A stretch of DNA of 64,000 nt, taken from assembly GCA_963709775.1 (NCBI GenBank), contig CAVPXS010000007.1, forward strand, positions 124,001-188,000, in the 5' to 3' direction. The stretch comes from Salinimicrobium sp963709775 (GTDB lineage Bacteria; Bacteroidota; Bacteroidia; Flavobacteriales; Flavobacteriaceae). The notes beneath the pieces are model-generated. The model searched no databases. It saw nothing but the letters and a program-made list of their open reading frames with translations, and was not told the origin of the DNA. Shown here in pieces: positions 27,744 through 36,132 of this stretch; the first letter of the stretch is position 1, and the number at the start of each line of letters is the position of its first letter. The position numbers were made by a program, and so were the translations under genes.

Positions 27744-29282
27744 CTACTTTTTCAACCAGTGCTTAAAATTGGTTTCTTCTGCAATTACTTTTGAAATTTC
27801 AGAAATAGGTATTCTTTTTTGCTCCATGGTGTCACGGAACCTAACAGTCACAGTACGATCTTCAAGAGAATCGTGATCTACAGTGATACACAGCGGAGTA
27901 CCGGCGGCATCCTGACGTCTATACCTGCGTCCAATGGCATCCTTCTCATCATACTGCACATTGAAATCCCATTTAAGGTCTTCAATGATCTCTTGCGCCA
28001 ATTCGGGTAGACCGTCTTTCTTCACCAATGGCAGGACAGCTGCCTTATTAGGAGCTAAAATAGCCGGTAACTTGAGAACCGTTCTAGTGCTGCCATCTTC
28101 AAGCTCCTCTTCCTTAAGCGAAGCTGAGAGTACAGCTAAGAACATCCTGTCCAGTCCTATTGAAGTCTCAATTACATAAGGCACATAATTCTCCTTAAGT
28201 TCGGGATCATAGAACCTCAACTTTCTTCCCGAGAATTCTTCGTGTGCCTTCAGGTCAAAATCGGTACGGGAATGAATACCTTCAAGCTCCTTAAATCCAA
28301 ATGGGAAATTAAATTCAATATCTGTTGCGGCGTTCGCATAGTGGGCAAGTTTCTCATGATCGTGGAAGCGATAATTCTCCTCGCCTAAGCCCAGTGAAAA
28401 ATGCCATTTTTGACGCACCTCTTTCCAGTGCTCATACCACTTAAGTTCTTCCCCGGGGCGAACAAAATATTGCATCTCCATCTGCTCAAATTCGCGCATT
28501 CTAAAGATGAACTGCCTTGCGACTATTTCATTTCTAAAAGCTTTACCGGTTTGAGCAATTCCGAAAGGAATTTTCATTCTTCCGGTCTTTTGCACATTGG
28601 AGAAATTCACAAAAATTCCCTGTGCTGTCTCCGGCCTAAGATAAAGGTCGGATGCAGTTTCAGAGGAAGCTCCCAGCTTAGTACCGAACATAAGGTTGAA
28701 CTGCCGCACCTCGGTCCAGTTTTTGGAACCTGTCTCAGGATCGGCGATCCCAAGCTCTTCAATAAGTGCTTTTACATCCTTAAGATCTTCATTTGTAAGG
28801 GAGCGGCCCAGGCGTTCCAAAATCTCTTTTCTTTCAGATAAATATCGCTGTACCCGGTCATTGGTATTTACAAACTGCTCCTCATCAAAGGCTTCTCCAA
28901 AGCGCTTGCGCGCCTTTCCAATTTCTTTCTGAGCTTTCTGCAGGATCTTTTCGGCATGATCTTCCACCAAAACATCTGCCCTGTAACGCTTTTTTGAATC
29001 CTTATTATCGATCAAAGGATCATTAAAGGCATCAACGTGACCAGATGCCTTCCAGGTTGTGGGATGCATGAGAATAGCGGCATCAATGCCTACAATCTCC
29101 TGGTGCAGTTGCACCATGCTCTTCCACCAGTATTCCCTGATATTTTTCTTAAGCTCTGCTCCATTCTGTCCGTAGTCATAAACCGCACTTAGGCCGTCAT
29201 AGATTTCGGAAGAAGCAAAAATATACCCATACTCTTTAGCATGGGAAATAACGTTTTTAAATAAATCTTCTTGTTTTGCCAT
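27744..29282 (-). CDS. glyS: glycyl-tRNA synthetase
   Basis: A 512-residue class II synthetase of the single-chain (alpha2, eukaryote-like) type that Bacteroidota use in place of the GlyQ/GlyS pair. It starts MAKQEDLFKNVISHAKEYGY; GHVDAFNDPL near residue 62 and RPETAQGIFVNF near 218 are typical, with class II motif 2 in FRNEIVARQFIFRMREFEQME near 250 and motif 3 in SIGLDRMFLAVL near 375. The anticodon-binding domain occupies the C-terminal 120 residues. It charges tRNA-Gly in the cytoplasm. Confidence 0.97.
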   Translation of the reverse strand: MAKQEDLFKNVISHAKEYGYIFASSEIYDGLSAVYDYGQNGAELKKNIREYWWKSMVQLHQEIVGIDAAILMHPTTWKASGHVDAFNDPLIDNKDSKKRYRADVLVEDHAEKILQKAQKEIGKARKRFGEAFDEEQFVNTNDRVQRYLSERKEILERLGRSLTNEDLKDVKALIEELGIADPETGSKNWTEVRQFNLMFGTKLGASSETASDLYLRPETAQGIFVNFSNVQKTGRMKIPFGIAQTGKAFRNEIVARQFIFRMREFEQMEMQYFVRPGEELKWYEHWKEVRQKWHFSLGLGEENYRFHDHEKLAHYANAATDIEFNFPFGFKELEGIHSRTDFDLKAHEEFSGRKLRFYDPELKENYVPYVIETSIGLDRMFLAVLSASLKEEELEDGSTRTVLKLPAILAPNKAAVLPLVKKDGLPELAQEIIEDLKWDFNVQYDEKDAIGRRYRRQDAAGTPLCITVDHDSLEDRTVTVRFRDTMEQKRIPISEISKVIAEETNFKHWLKK

Positions 29283-29286
29283 AGAG

Positions 29287-29326
29287 CAAAAATAAAAAAA
29301 CCGCCCCGATTCAAGACAGGGCGGTA
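29287..29326 (-). terminator. terminator of the coiled-coil protein gene
   Basis: On the minus strand CCGCCC and GGGCGG (29301-29306 and 29319-29324) form a GC stem followed by a run of Ts, between the end of the gene at 29348 and the start of glyS. It should insulate glyS from read-through. Confidence 0.75.
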
Positions 29327-29347
29327 GGATTAATTGTTTTTTTTGTT

Positions 29348-30229
29348 TTATCTAAGACTAAACCCGGTTGCACCTATAAGGTTAGTTCCTTCATAGACCA
29401 GTACTTTATAAGATCCTTCAATAAGACGATCTGGGTTTGTATTGGCTAAAAGGCAAACATCAAGTTCCTCGTTTTCGTAGAAAACTTTAGTTGATGCGCT
29501 GTAAACCATGACGCCACCTTCATGTTGAACGGCAATTTGATCTCCCACCAATTCATTGTTGGGGTTGTAAACCTGAACATAAAGTTCCTTATCTCCCGAA
29601 GAGGCAAGGGAATTTGGTGTAATGGTAAAGCAGGTTCTTATTTTATCCACTCTACGCGTGCGGTCATTTTCTACAAGTCTGCCGCTGTTTCTTTCAATTA
29701 CTCCTTCCCCTCTCAGGTTACTTACCTTAAGTTGGGCAGCACGATCAATTTGCGATGCCATGGACTGGTTCTGGACCTGAAGCGAATCTGATATTCTGGT
29801 CCTTTCAAGCAGCATATTGTTTGTGCTGTCAATTTCGGTTATAAGCCGCTGGTTTTGATTGCTCAAACTATCCACTACTCTAAAAAGCTGTTCTTTCTCT
29901 GCTTTAAGGTTACTCACCTCACGACGGTAACGTGAGATAAGAACAAGGTTGGCTTCCATATCCTGTACAGAATCACGCAAAGCAACTATCCTGCCTCTCG
30001 CAGCACTTAACTCGGAATCAAGCCCTTCATTTTCAGCAATGGCCTCATCATACTTCACTATTAAATCGTTGAGCTCTCCTTCTATAACAGCTTTCTCCTG
30101 CTGAAGTAATTCCTGATTCTCCTTTTCGTCATTATAAAATTTAATGGTATAAATACCCAGTGCAATCAAAGCGACTGCCAAAACCCCGGTTAGGATTTTT
30201 AAGGCATTATTACTCTTCTGATCCGACAT
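29348..30229 (-). CDS. membrane-anchored coiled-coil protein
   Basis: A 293-residue protein with an N-terminal membrane anchor (ALKILTGVLAVALIALGIYTI, about residues 9-29), a long coiled coil to about residue 165, and a C-terminal beta-rich domain (VRTCFTITPN to LVYEGTNLIGATGFSL). The layout fits a conserved Bacteroidota hypothetical with the C-terminal domain in the periplasm. Function is unknown; size and architecture suggest a structural or cell-envelope role. Transcribed alone, with a terminator after it. Confidence 0.75.
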   Translation of the reverse strand: MSDQKSNNALKILTGVLAVALIALGIYTIKFYNDEKENQELLQQEKAVIEGELNDLIVKYDEAIAENEGLDSELSAARGRIVALRDSVQDMEANLVLISRYRREVSNLKAEKEQLFRVVDSLSNQNQRLITEIDSTNNMLLERTRISDSLQVQNQSMASQIDRAAQLKVSNLRGEGVIERNSGRLVENDRTRRVDKIRTCFTITPNSLASSGDKELYVQVYNPNNELVGDQIAVQHEGGVMVYSASTKVFYENEELDVCLLANTNPDRLIEGSYKVLVYEGTNLIGATGFSLR

Positions 30230-30302
30230 AACAAATGTTTTTTAACGGTTTAGTTTTGTAAATTTAAGAGTTTTAATCAGGCCAAGACCAATTTGTTAAC
30301 AA

Positions 30303-30983
30303 ATGTTTCACGATTTCCTCAACCTTCTCTACCCTAAGCTATGCTATTCATGTGAATCTACCTTGAAAACCAATGAAAATATTCTTTGTACCTCCTGCCT
30401 TCATGAGTTACCGATAGCCGATCATCATCTTGAAAAAGATAATCCTGTAGAGAAGATTTTCTACGGAAGAATTCCCGTTGAAAATGCCACTTCCCTGCTG
30501 TTATTTGAAAAGAAAGGGATGGTTCAAAAGCTCATTCACAACCTGAAATATCGTGGCCACAAGGAAATTGGTCCATTTTTGGGCACCTGGCTGGGAAGCG
30601 AGTTAAAGGAAATCCCTGCATGGCAGAAAATCACAATGGTTATTCCTGTACCCTTACATCGAAAAAAGCTAAGAATAAGAGGGTATAACCAGGTGGCCGG
30701 CTTTGGAGAGGAAATCGCAAAAGCACTTGAAGTGCCATACCGGGAAGACCATTTGCTTAAAATTACTGCCACAAAAACTCAAACTATTAAAAAAAGGCTC
30801 GCCCGCTGGGGCACAATAGATGAAACTTTTGTCATAAATGATCCCGGTGCCCTGGAAAATGCCCACGTTCTGCTGGTAGATGATCTGGTTACTACAGGCG
30901 CCACTCTTGAGGCTTGTGCCCATAAACTGCTCCAAATTCCCAATCTTAAAATAAGTATAGCTACAATGGCCGTTACCCATTAG
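30303..30983 (+). CDS. comF: ComF family amidophosphoribosyltransferase-like protein
   Basis: A 226-residue ComF-type protein: N-terminal zinc-binding cysteines (LCYSCESTLKTNENILCTSC, residues 13-32), the basic patch PVPLHRKKLRIRGYNQ near 115, and a PRTase PRPP loop VLLVDDLVTTGATLEAC near 186-202. ComF proteins take part in DNA uptake for natural transformation in several bacteria by an unclear mechanism. No other competence gene is in the window, so its role here is uncertain. Confidence 0.92.
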   Translation: MFHDFLNLLYPKLCYSCESTLKTNENILCTSCLHELPIADHHLEKDNPVEKIFYGRIPVENATSLLLFEKKGMVQKLIHNLKYRGHKEIGPFLGTWLGSELKEIPAWQKITMVIPVPLHRKKLRIRGYNQVAGFGEEIAKALEVPYREDHLLKITATKTQTIKKRLARWGTIDETFVINDPGALENAHVLLVDDLVTTGATLEACAHKLLQIPNLKISIATMAVTH

Positions 30984-31034
30984 CTACTTCAGGATTAAAA
31001 GAATAAATTGTTTCTTTGTACCAAATAACTTTTT

Positions 31035-32678
31035 ATGCAACGTGCCGGCGTCAATTTTCTGCTGATTCTATCTCTAATTCTGGCCTTTTCGGCCTGTGCA
31101 AAAAGAGGTACACCAGAGGGTGGACCGCTGGATATAGAACCTCCCCGGTACGTAAAAGCGAGACCCGAGAATTTCACGACCAATTTTGATGCTAATGAAA
31201 TAAGGATCTATTTCAATGAATATGTAAAACTTTCAGATCCACAGCGGCAAATAATTATTTCCCCTCCAATGGATCCCCGGCCCGAGATCACTCCCTTGGG
31301 AACCGCAAGTAAATCAATTCGCATTAGGATCAATGATACCCTGCAGCCGCGCACTACCTACACCATTAACTTCGGAAGAAGTATTACAGATAATAACGAG
31401 GCAAACCCGCTGAGTTTTTTCACCTACGCCTTTTCAACAGGACCATACATAGATTCCCTTTCCATAAGAGGAAGTGTGAATGATGCCATCCTCAGGGCTC
31501 CAGATCCTTTTATTTCTGTCATGCTTTATGAGATCGATTCTACTTATTCAGATTCTGTTATTTATACCCGTGTGCCCCGCTACGTTACAAATACCCTCGA
31601 CAGTGCCACCACTTTTCAGCTGAACAATCTTAAACAAGGTACCTATCAGCTTGTAGCTATGCGCGATGTGAATAACAATTATACCTTCGAACCTAAAACA
31701 GATAAAATTGCTTTTGCAGATGAGTATATCACTATTCCTACAGATAAGGAATTTGGTCTCACGCTCTTTAGCGAGGTACTGGAGGGAAGTTTTGAAAGAC
31801 CACAGGTAAAGGGGCAACAGCATCTCATTTTTGGATATACAGGGCTCATGTTGGCCGATAGTATTTCAATCACTCCTTTAGATGTGCCTGCAGATTTTGA
31901 GGACAGGATCACCAAAGATCCTGCGACAGATACTTTACATTACTGGTATAAACCTTTTGAAGAGCGGGATACTCTTCAATTTGTTGTTCAAACTCCCCGG
32001 GTTACAGATACTTTGATCGCCAGATTAAAAAAGGCAAAGCGGGATACTCTTCAGTTCACATTTGAACCTCAACCCTCATTGGGCTTCCACCAGGATTTGC
32101 AAGTGAGACCCACGGTACCACTTGATGAAATAAACGATTCCTTAGTAAGCGTCACTATGAGTGACAGCATACCCGTAACTTTTACGGGGAATTATGACAG
32201 GTGGAATAACGTTTACAACCTATCCTTTGAAAAAAGTGAAAAAATGAGCTATAAAGTCACGGCCTTACCGGGCGCTTTTACAGATTTCTTCGGAAGGCTC
32301 AACGACACTATTACTTCCCAGGTTCGAACTCCTGCCCTATCAGATCTTGGAAATCTTATCATCAACCTCACAGGTGTTGAGGAGTTTCCCGTGATCGTCC
32401 AGGTGACTACCGAAAAAGGTGAAGTTATAGCCGAAAAATATTCGACGGGGAGCAATGTGATTAATTTTGAAAAACTGAAACCCGGAAACTACCTCCTAAG
32501 GTTGATCTATGATCGCAATGAAAACCAGGTTTGGGATACAGGAAGTTTTCTTAAAAGGACGCAGCCCGAACAAGTGGTGTACTTCCCGATACCTGTAGAT
32601 GTAAGGGCGAACTGGGACGACACCTATACCTTTGATGCCAGTCCCGAAGCTATTATTCCTCCTCCAAATGTACCGTAA
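31035..32678 (+). CDS. lipoprotein with N-terminal Ig-like (SbsA-type) domain
   Basis: A 547-residue lipoprotein (lipobox AFSAC at about residues 17-21). The first domain, from IEPPRYVKARPENFTTNF, is an SbsA-like Ig fold of about 110 residues; further repeats rich in beta strands follow, with a C-terminal part resembling a carboxypeptidase-regulatory-like fold (FEKLKPGNYLLRLIYDRNENQVWDTG). This family is conserved in Bacteroidota next to comF, with unknown function. Its last 26 bases overlap the convergent omega-amidase gene. Confidence 0.85.
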   Translation: MQRAGVNFLLILSLILAFSACAKRGTPEGGPLDIEPPRYVKARPENFTTNFDANEIRIYFNEYVKLSDPQRQIIISPPMDPRPEITPLGTASKSIRIRINDTLQPRTTYTINFGRSITDNNEANPLSFFTYAFSTGPYIDSLSIRGSVNDAILRAPDPFISVMLYEIDSTYSDSVIYTRVPRYVTNTLDSATTFQLNNLKQGTYQLVAMRDVNNNYTFEPKTDKIAFADEYITIPTDKEFGLTLFSEVLEGSFERPQVKGQQHLIFGYTGLMLADSISITPLDVPADFEDRITKDPATDTLHYWYKPFEERDTLQFVVQTPRVTDTLIARLKKAKRDTLQFTFEPQPSLGFHQDLQVRPTVPLDEINDSLVSVTMSDSIPVTFTGNYDRWNNVYNLSFEKSEKMSYKVTALPGAFTDFFGRLNDTITSQVRTPALSDLGNLIINLTGVEEFPVIVQVTTEKGEVIAEKYSTGSNVINFEKLKPGNYLLRLIYDRNENQVWDTGSFLKRTQPEQVVYFPIPVDVRANWDDTYTFDASPEAIIPPPNVP

Positions 32679-33444
32679 ACCGGTCGCGGTCCTGAAGGAA
32701 CTTCAGCTGGGAGCGGGTGTCCATTAGATGCTGTTTATTTAACGCCACCAGCTCGGTGAATTCTGTTTCTTCCTTGCTGGAAGAGATCTGCTTTCCGAGG
32801 CAATCATAAACTGCCGAATGCCCTACGTAATCAAGTTCACTTCCATCGCGACCCACACGGTTCAAACCTATACAATAGCTCATATTTTCAATAGCACGTG
32901 CCTTTAAAAGGGTATCCCAGGCGGTTACACGGGCGGCCGGCCAGTTTGCTACATAAATTAGCAGGTCATAATCTTCGGTATTGCGGGCCCACACAGGAAA
33001 ACGCAGATCGTAGCACACCAGCGGACAAATCTTCCATCCTTTGTAATTCACAATAAGCCTCTCCCGTCCCGCAGAATAAGTCTCATCTTCCTTAGCTAAG
33101 GTGAAGGTGTGGCGCTTATCGTATTTTTCTGAAGACCCATCGGGGAAAACAAAATATAAACGATTATAAAAATGCCCTTTTTCAGAGGTAATGAGGCTTC
33201 CGGTTACGGCTGCATCTTTTTCTGAAGCCATTTTTTGCATCCATTTAAAGGTTGGTCCTTTATCTGGTTCCGCAAGATTTTCAGCATTCATGGAAAAGCC
33301 GGTAGAGAACATTTCGGGCAGGATAATGAGATCTGTTTCCTGCGGAAGTTCATTAATTTTTCTTTCAAAAAGTGCTTTGTTCTGTTCGATATTCTCCCAC
33401 TCAAGGTTCGCCTGAAGGAGTGCTGTATTTAAAATTTGTGCCAT
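32653..33444 (-). CDS. omega-amidase (nitrilase superfamily)
   Basis: A 263-residue carbon-nitrogen hydrolase of the YafV / omega-amidase type. The Glu-Lys-Cys triad is visible: LPEMFSTGFSM (Glu near residue 42), KYDKRHTF (Lys near 108) and CPLVCYDLRFPVWAR (Cys near 145). These enzymes hydrolyse alpha-ketoglutaramate or alpha-ketosuccinamate, the products of glutamine transamination. An aminotransferase of the matching type lies 630 bases upstream on the same strand, which supports the call. Ends in a 26-base convergent overlap with the Ig-like lipoprotein gene. Confidence 0.87.
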   Translation of the reverse strand: MAQILNTALLQANLEWENIEQNKALFERKINELPQETDLIILPEMFSTGFSMNAENLAEPDKGPTFKWMQKMASEKDAAVTGSLITSEKGHFYNRLYFVFPDGSSEKYDKRHTFTLAKEDETYSAGRERLIVNYKGWKICPLVCYDLRFPVWARNTEDYDLLIYVANWPAARVTAWDTLLKARAIENMSYCIGLNRVGRDGSELDYVGHSAVYDCLGKQISSSKEETEFTELVALNKQHLMDTRSQLKFLQDRDRFTVHLEEE

Positions 33445-33545
33445 ACGTAAAGTTATTAAAAATCCTTTTTATCCTGCTAAATGCTTGTTAAATGGTTGCA
33501 TTGACCGGAGAAGTTGAATAGTTTTATTTGAGAAAAAAATAAGCT

Positions 33546-34091
33546 ATGAGTTTACAATCATTTTTTGAAAAAGATTCTTTTCCCTCTAATACCTCCCGCG
33601 GAATTATATCAGGATTTATTGGCGGCCTTGCCGGAAGCGCTGTGAAATCTGTGGTGGAGAGATTCCTGGAAGTGAGAAAGATCGATAATAGATCTGCACA
33701 GATCAAGGTCATGGACCAGTTTTCAACCAAACTTACCGGCTCCCCGATTAAACTGCAGAACGAAGCAATCGTGGAACAGCTGGTGAACATTCCACTTGGA
33801 GCCACTGTAGGTGCGATTTATGGCTACGGTAAAAGAGATAAAGACGAAGTGAATATCGTGGACGGCGGAATTCTTGGTGCCACCACCTGGGCATCAACCC
33901 ATGAAACCAGTTTACCGCTGATGGGCCTTGACAAGAGCCCGACAAAAGTCCCTGTAAAAACCCAGGTGCACGAATTGGTAGCACACGTGATCTTCGGTAT
34001 TACCACCGAAGTGGTGCGAGGCTATGTAAATGATAAGCTGAGAAGAAAGGAAGAAGAGTCTGAAGAAGCCGAATTTACTTCACTTTCTTAA
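33546..34091 (+). CDS. DUF1440-like (YagU-type) protein
   Basis: A 181-residue protein with weak hydrophobic segments (GIISGFIGGLAGSAVKSVVERF near residue 19, LGATVGAIYGYG near 77, VAHVIFGITTEVVRGYVNDKL near 145). The pattern resembles DUF1440 inner-membrane proteins. It is the only plus-strand gene between two minus-strand enzymes of transamination and overlaps the aminotransferase end by 17 bases. Function is unknown, and I hold the family call loosely. Confidence 0.65.
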   Translation: MSLQSFFEKDSFPSNTSRGIISGFIGGLAGSAVKSVVERFLEVRKIDNRSAQIKVMDQFSTKLTGSPIKLQNEAIVEQLVNIPLGATVGAIYGYGKRDKDEVNIVDGGILGATTWASTHETSLPLMGLDKSPTKVPVKTQVHELVAHVIFGITTEVVRGYVNDKLRRKEEESEEAEFTSLS

Positions 34092-35232
34092 GGATCTCTG
34101 CCGCTTCTTTTAATGTATCGTCTGTCTTTGCAAAGCAGAACCTCAATTGCCGGTAATCAACCTTATCCTTATTAAATACTGAAACCGGGATACTTGCAAT
34201 CCCAAATTCTTCAATGAGCCTGCGTGAAAATTCCACGTCGGGCTCATTGCTTATTCCGGAATAATCGAGTAACTGGAAGTAAGTTCCCCTGGAAGGCACT
34301 GTCTTAAAACCGGTATCTTTAATAAGGTCAAGAAATTTATCCCTCTTCTCCTGATAAAATTCACCCAATTCCAGGTAATGGCCGGGGGTTTTTAAATATT
34401 CTGCAAAGGCCCGCTGGGTAGGGTGATGAACACAGAAAACATTAACCTCCATCACCTTCCAAATCTCGGCCATAAGTTCTTCGGGAGCCACGCAGTATCC
34501 CATCTTCCATCCGGTATTGTGAAAAGTTTTCCCAAAAGAAGCACACACAATTGCCCTTTTTGAAAGGTTAGGAAAAGCTGAAGCACTGTAATGTTTAGCT
34601 TCATCGAAAATTATGTGCTCATATACCTCATCGCTCAGCAAAATTATATCTGTCCCCTCGAGCAGCTGCTCCAATTGCAACATTTCTTCCTTACTAAAGA
34701 CATTTCCGCTGGGGTTATGAGGCGTGTTTATGATCAACATTCTGGTCTTCGAGTTGATCTTCTCTTTAATGGCTTCAAAGTTCAGCTTGTATTCCTGTCC
34801 TTCCAGTTGCACAAGCACCGGAATTCCTCCGTTCAGCTCAATTGCGGGTTCATAAGAATCGTAAGCAGGTTTCAGTACAATCACCTCATCTCCCGGATTT
34901 ACAAAGGCGGTAATGGCCAGAAATAATGCCTGGGTGGCACCATTTGTTACCGTTACCTCTGTATTTTTATCATACTTTTTCCCGTGCAGCGATTCAATTT
35001 TGTCCACGATCTGCTCCCTTAGCGGGGATATTCCTGCAAGAGGCGCATATTGATTATAACCATCGAGCATCGCCTGGTACACCAACTCTTTTAGACGCTT
35101 ATCTGTATCAAAATTTGGATATCCCTGGGATAGATTCACAGCTTTATGTTCATATGCCATTTTTGACATGACTGTAAAAATGCTGGTCTCGTGCTTCGGA
35201 AGTTTAGAGGAAATATGATTGACTGTTGCCAT
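34075..35232 (-). CDS. methionine (glutamine-type) aminotransferase
   Basis: A 385-residue PLP-dependent class I/II aminotransferase most like the YbdL / glutamine-transaminase K group (VNLSQGYPNFDTD at the start). The PLP lysine is in CASFGKTFHNTGWKMGY near residue 230, and TPHNPSGN near 165 and FCFAKTDDTLKEAA near the end are typical. It probably converts alpha-keto-methylthiobutyrate to methionine with glutamine as donor; the nearby omega-amidase would remove the by-product, pulling the reaction forward. A terminator for the sdh operon lies just upstream of its start. Confidence 0.9.
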   Translation of the reverse strand: MATVNHISSKLPKHETSIFTVMSKMAYEHKAVNLSQGYPNFDTDKRLKELVYQAMLDGYNQYAPLAGISPLREQIVDKIESLHGKKYDKNTEVTVTNGATQALFLAITAFVNPGDEVIVLKPAYDSYEPAIELNGGIPVLVQLEGQEYKLNFEAIKEKINSKTRMLIINTPHNPSGNVFSKEEMLQLEQLLEGTDIILLSDEVYEHIIFDEAKHYSASAFPNLSKRAIVCASFGKTFHNTGWKMGYCVAPEELMAEIWKVMEVNVFCVHHPTQRAFAEYLKTPGHYLELGEFYQEKRDKFLDLIKDTGFKTVPSRGTYFQLLDYSGISNEPDVEFSRRLIEEFGIASIPVSVFNKDKVDYRQLRFCFAKTDDTLKEAAEILKKVK

Positions 35233-35256
35233 TGATTTTTTTAATAAGTTCCAAAA

Positions 35257-35286
35257 AAAATCCCGAACTGCAAAGTCCGGGATCTT
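35257..35286 (-). terminator. terminator of the sdhCAB operon
   Basis: ATCCCGAACT and AGTCCGGGAT form a 10-base stem with one imperfect pair around GCAA, followed on the minus strand by a T-run. It lies between the sdhB stop and the aminotransferase start. Confidence 0.75.
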
Positions 35287-35310
35287 CAGAAATAATAAGT
35301 CTCAAAAATG

Positions 35311-36054
35311 TTATTTTACGCTGGCTCTTAAGTACTCCCTGTTCATACGGGCGATGTTCTCCAGAGAGATTCCTTTAGGACATTCAATCTCGCAGGCACC
35401 TGTATTGGTACAGTTTCCAAAACCTTCTTTGTCCATTTGCTCCACCATCGCAAGAACGCGACGATCGGCTTCCACTTCTCCCTGTGGCAAAAGTGCCATC
35501 TGGCTTACCTTAGCCGATGTAAACAGCATGGCGCTGGCATTCTTACATGCTGCCACACATGCCCCACATCCTATACAGGTTGCCGCATAGAAGGCTGCAT
35601 CTGCCTTGTCCTTAGCAACCGGAATCGAATTCGCATCCTGGGTATTACCCGAAGTATTTACAGAAATATAACCTCCGGCCTGCTGAATTCTCTCAAATGA
35701 AGAGCGGTCTACAACAAGATCTTTAATTACGGGAAATGCCTTGGCACGGAAAGGTTCAATAGTAATGGTATCACCATCCTTGAACATTCTCATGTGCAGC
35801 TGGCAAGTTGTGATCCCTCTATCAGGCCCATGAGGCTCTCCGTTGATCTGTAAGCTACAGGTTCCGCAGATCCCTTCACGGCAGTCATGGTCAAAAACCA
35901 CAGGCTCTTCTCCTTTATCTATCAATTCCTGATTCAATACATCAAGCATCTCAAGAAAAGACATATCGGGTTCAACTCCACCTAATGGATAGGTTTGAAT
36001 TCCCCCTTTTGAAGCGGCATCTTTTTGACGCCATATTTTTAGTGTAAGATTCAT
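35311..36054 (-). CDS. sdhB: succinate dehydrogenase / fumarate reductase iron-sulfur subunit
   Basis: A 247-residue electron-transfer subunit. The 2Fe-2S motif is CREGICGTC near residue 64, and the 4Fe-4S and 3Fe-4S motifs are CIGCGACVAACKNAS near 153 and CTNTGACEIECPKGISL near 210. It passes electrons from the FAD of SdhA to quinone through the membrane subunit. Its spacing from sdhA is widened to 78 bases by a TATTGAG-type repeat. Shared type B complexes in Bacteroidota can work as menaquinol-linked succinate dehydrogenase. Confidence 0.96.
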   Translation of the reverse strand: MNLTLKIWRQKDAASKGGIQTYPLGGVEPDMSFLEMLDVLNQELIDKGEEPVVFDHDCREGICGTCSLQINGEPHGPDRGITTCQLHMRMFKDGDTITIEPFRAKAFPVIKDLVVDRSSFERIQQAGGYISVNTSGNTQDANSIPVAKDKADAAFYAATCIGCGACVAACKNASAMLFTSAKVSQMALLPQGEVEADRRVLAMVEQMDKEGFGNCTNTGACEIECPKGISLENIARMNREYLRASVK

Positions 36055-36060
36055 TTTTTA

Positions 36061-36131
36061 TAGTATTGAGTATTGAGTACTGAGTATTGAGTACGAGACA
36101 AAATCTCACTTCTCAATACTAACATCTCATA
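36061..36131. repeat. short-repeat hairpin between sdhA and sdhB
   Basis: The spacer contains repeated TATTGAGTA/TACTGAGTA words and a perfect inverted repeat: TAGTATTGAG at 36061-36070 and CTCAATACTA at 36112-36121. The bases GAGA and TCTC inside it can pair as well. It is a low-complexity intercistronic repeat that can form a long hairpin within the sdh transcript. Confidence 0.6.
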
Positions 36132-36132
36132 T

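Noticed and set aside
29287..29294. TATTTTTG as the glyS promoter
   Set aside because: It lies only 5 bases from the start codon and inside the upstream terminator; other boxes here are 20-45 bases away.
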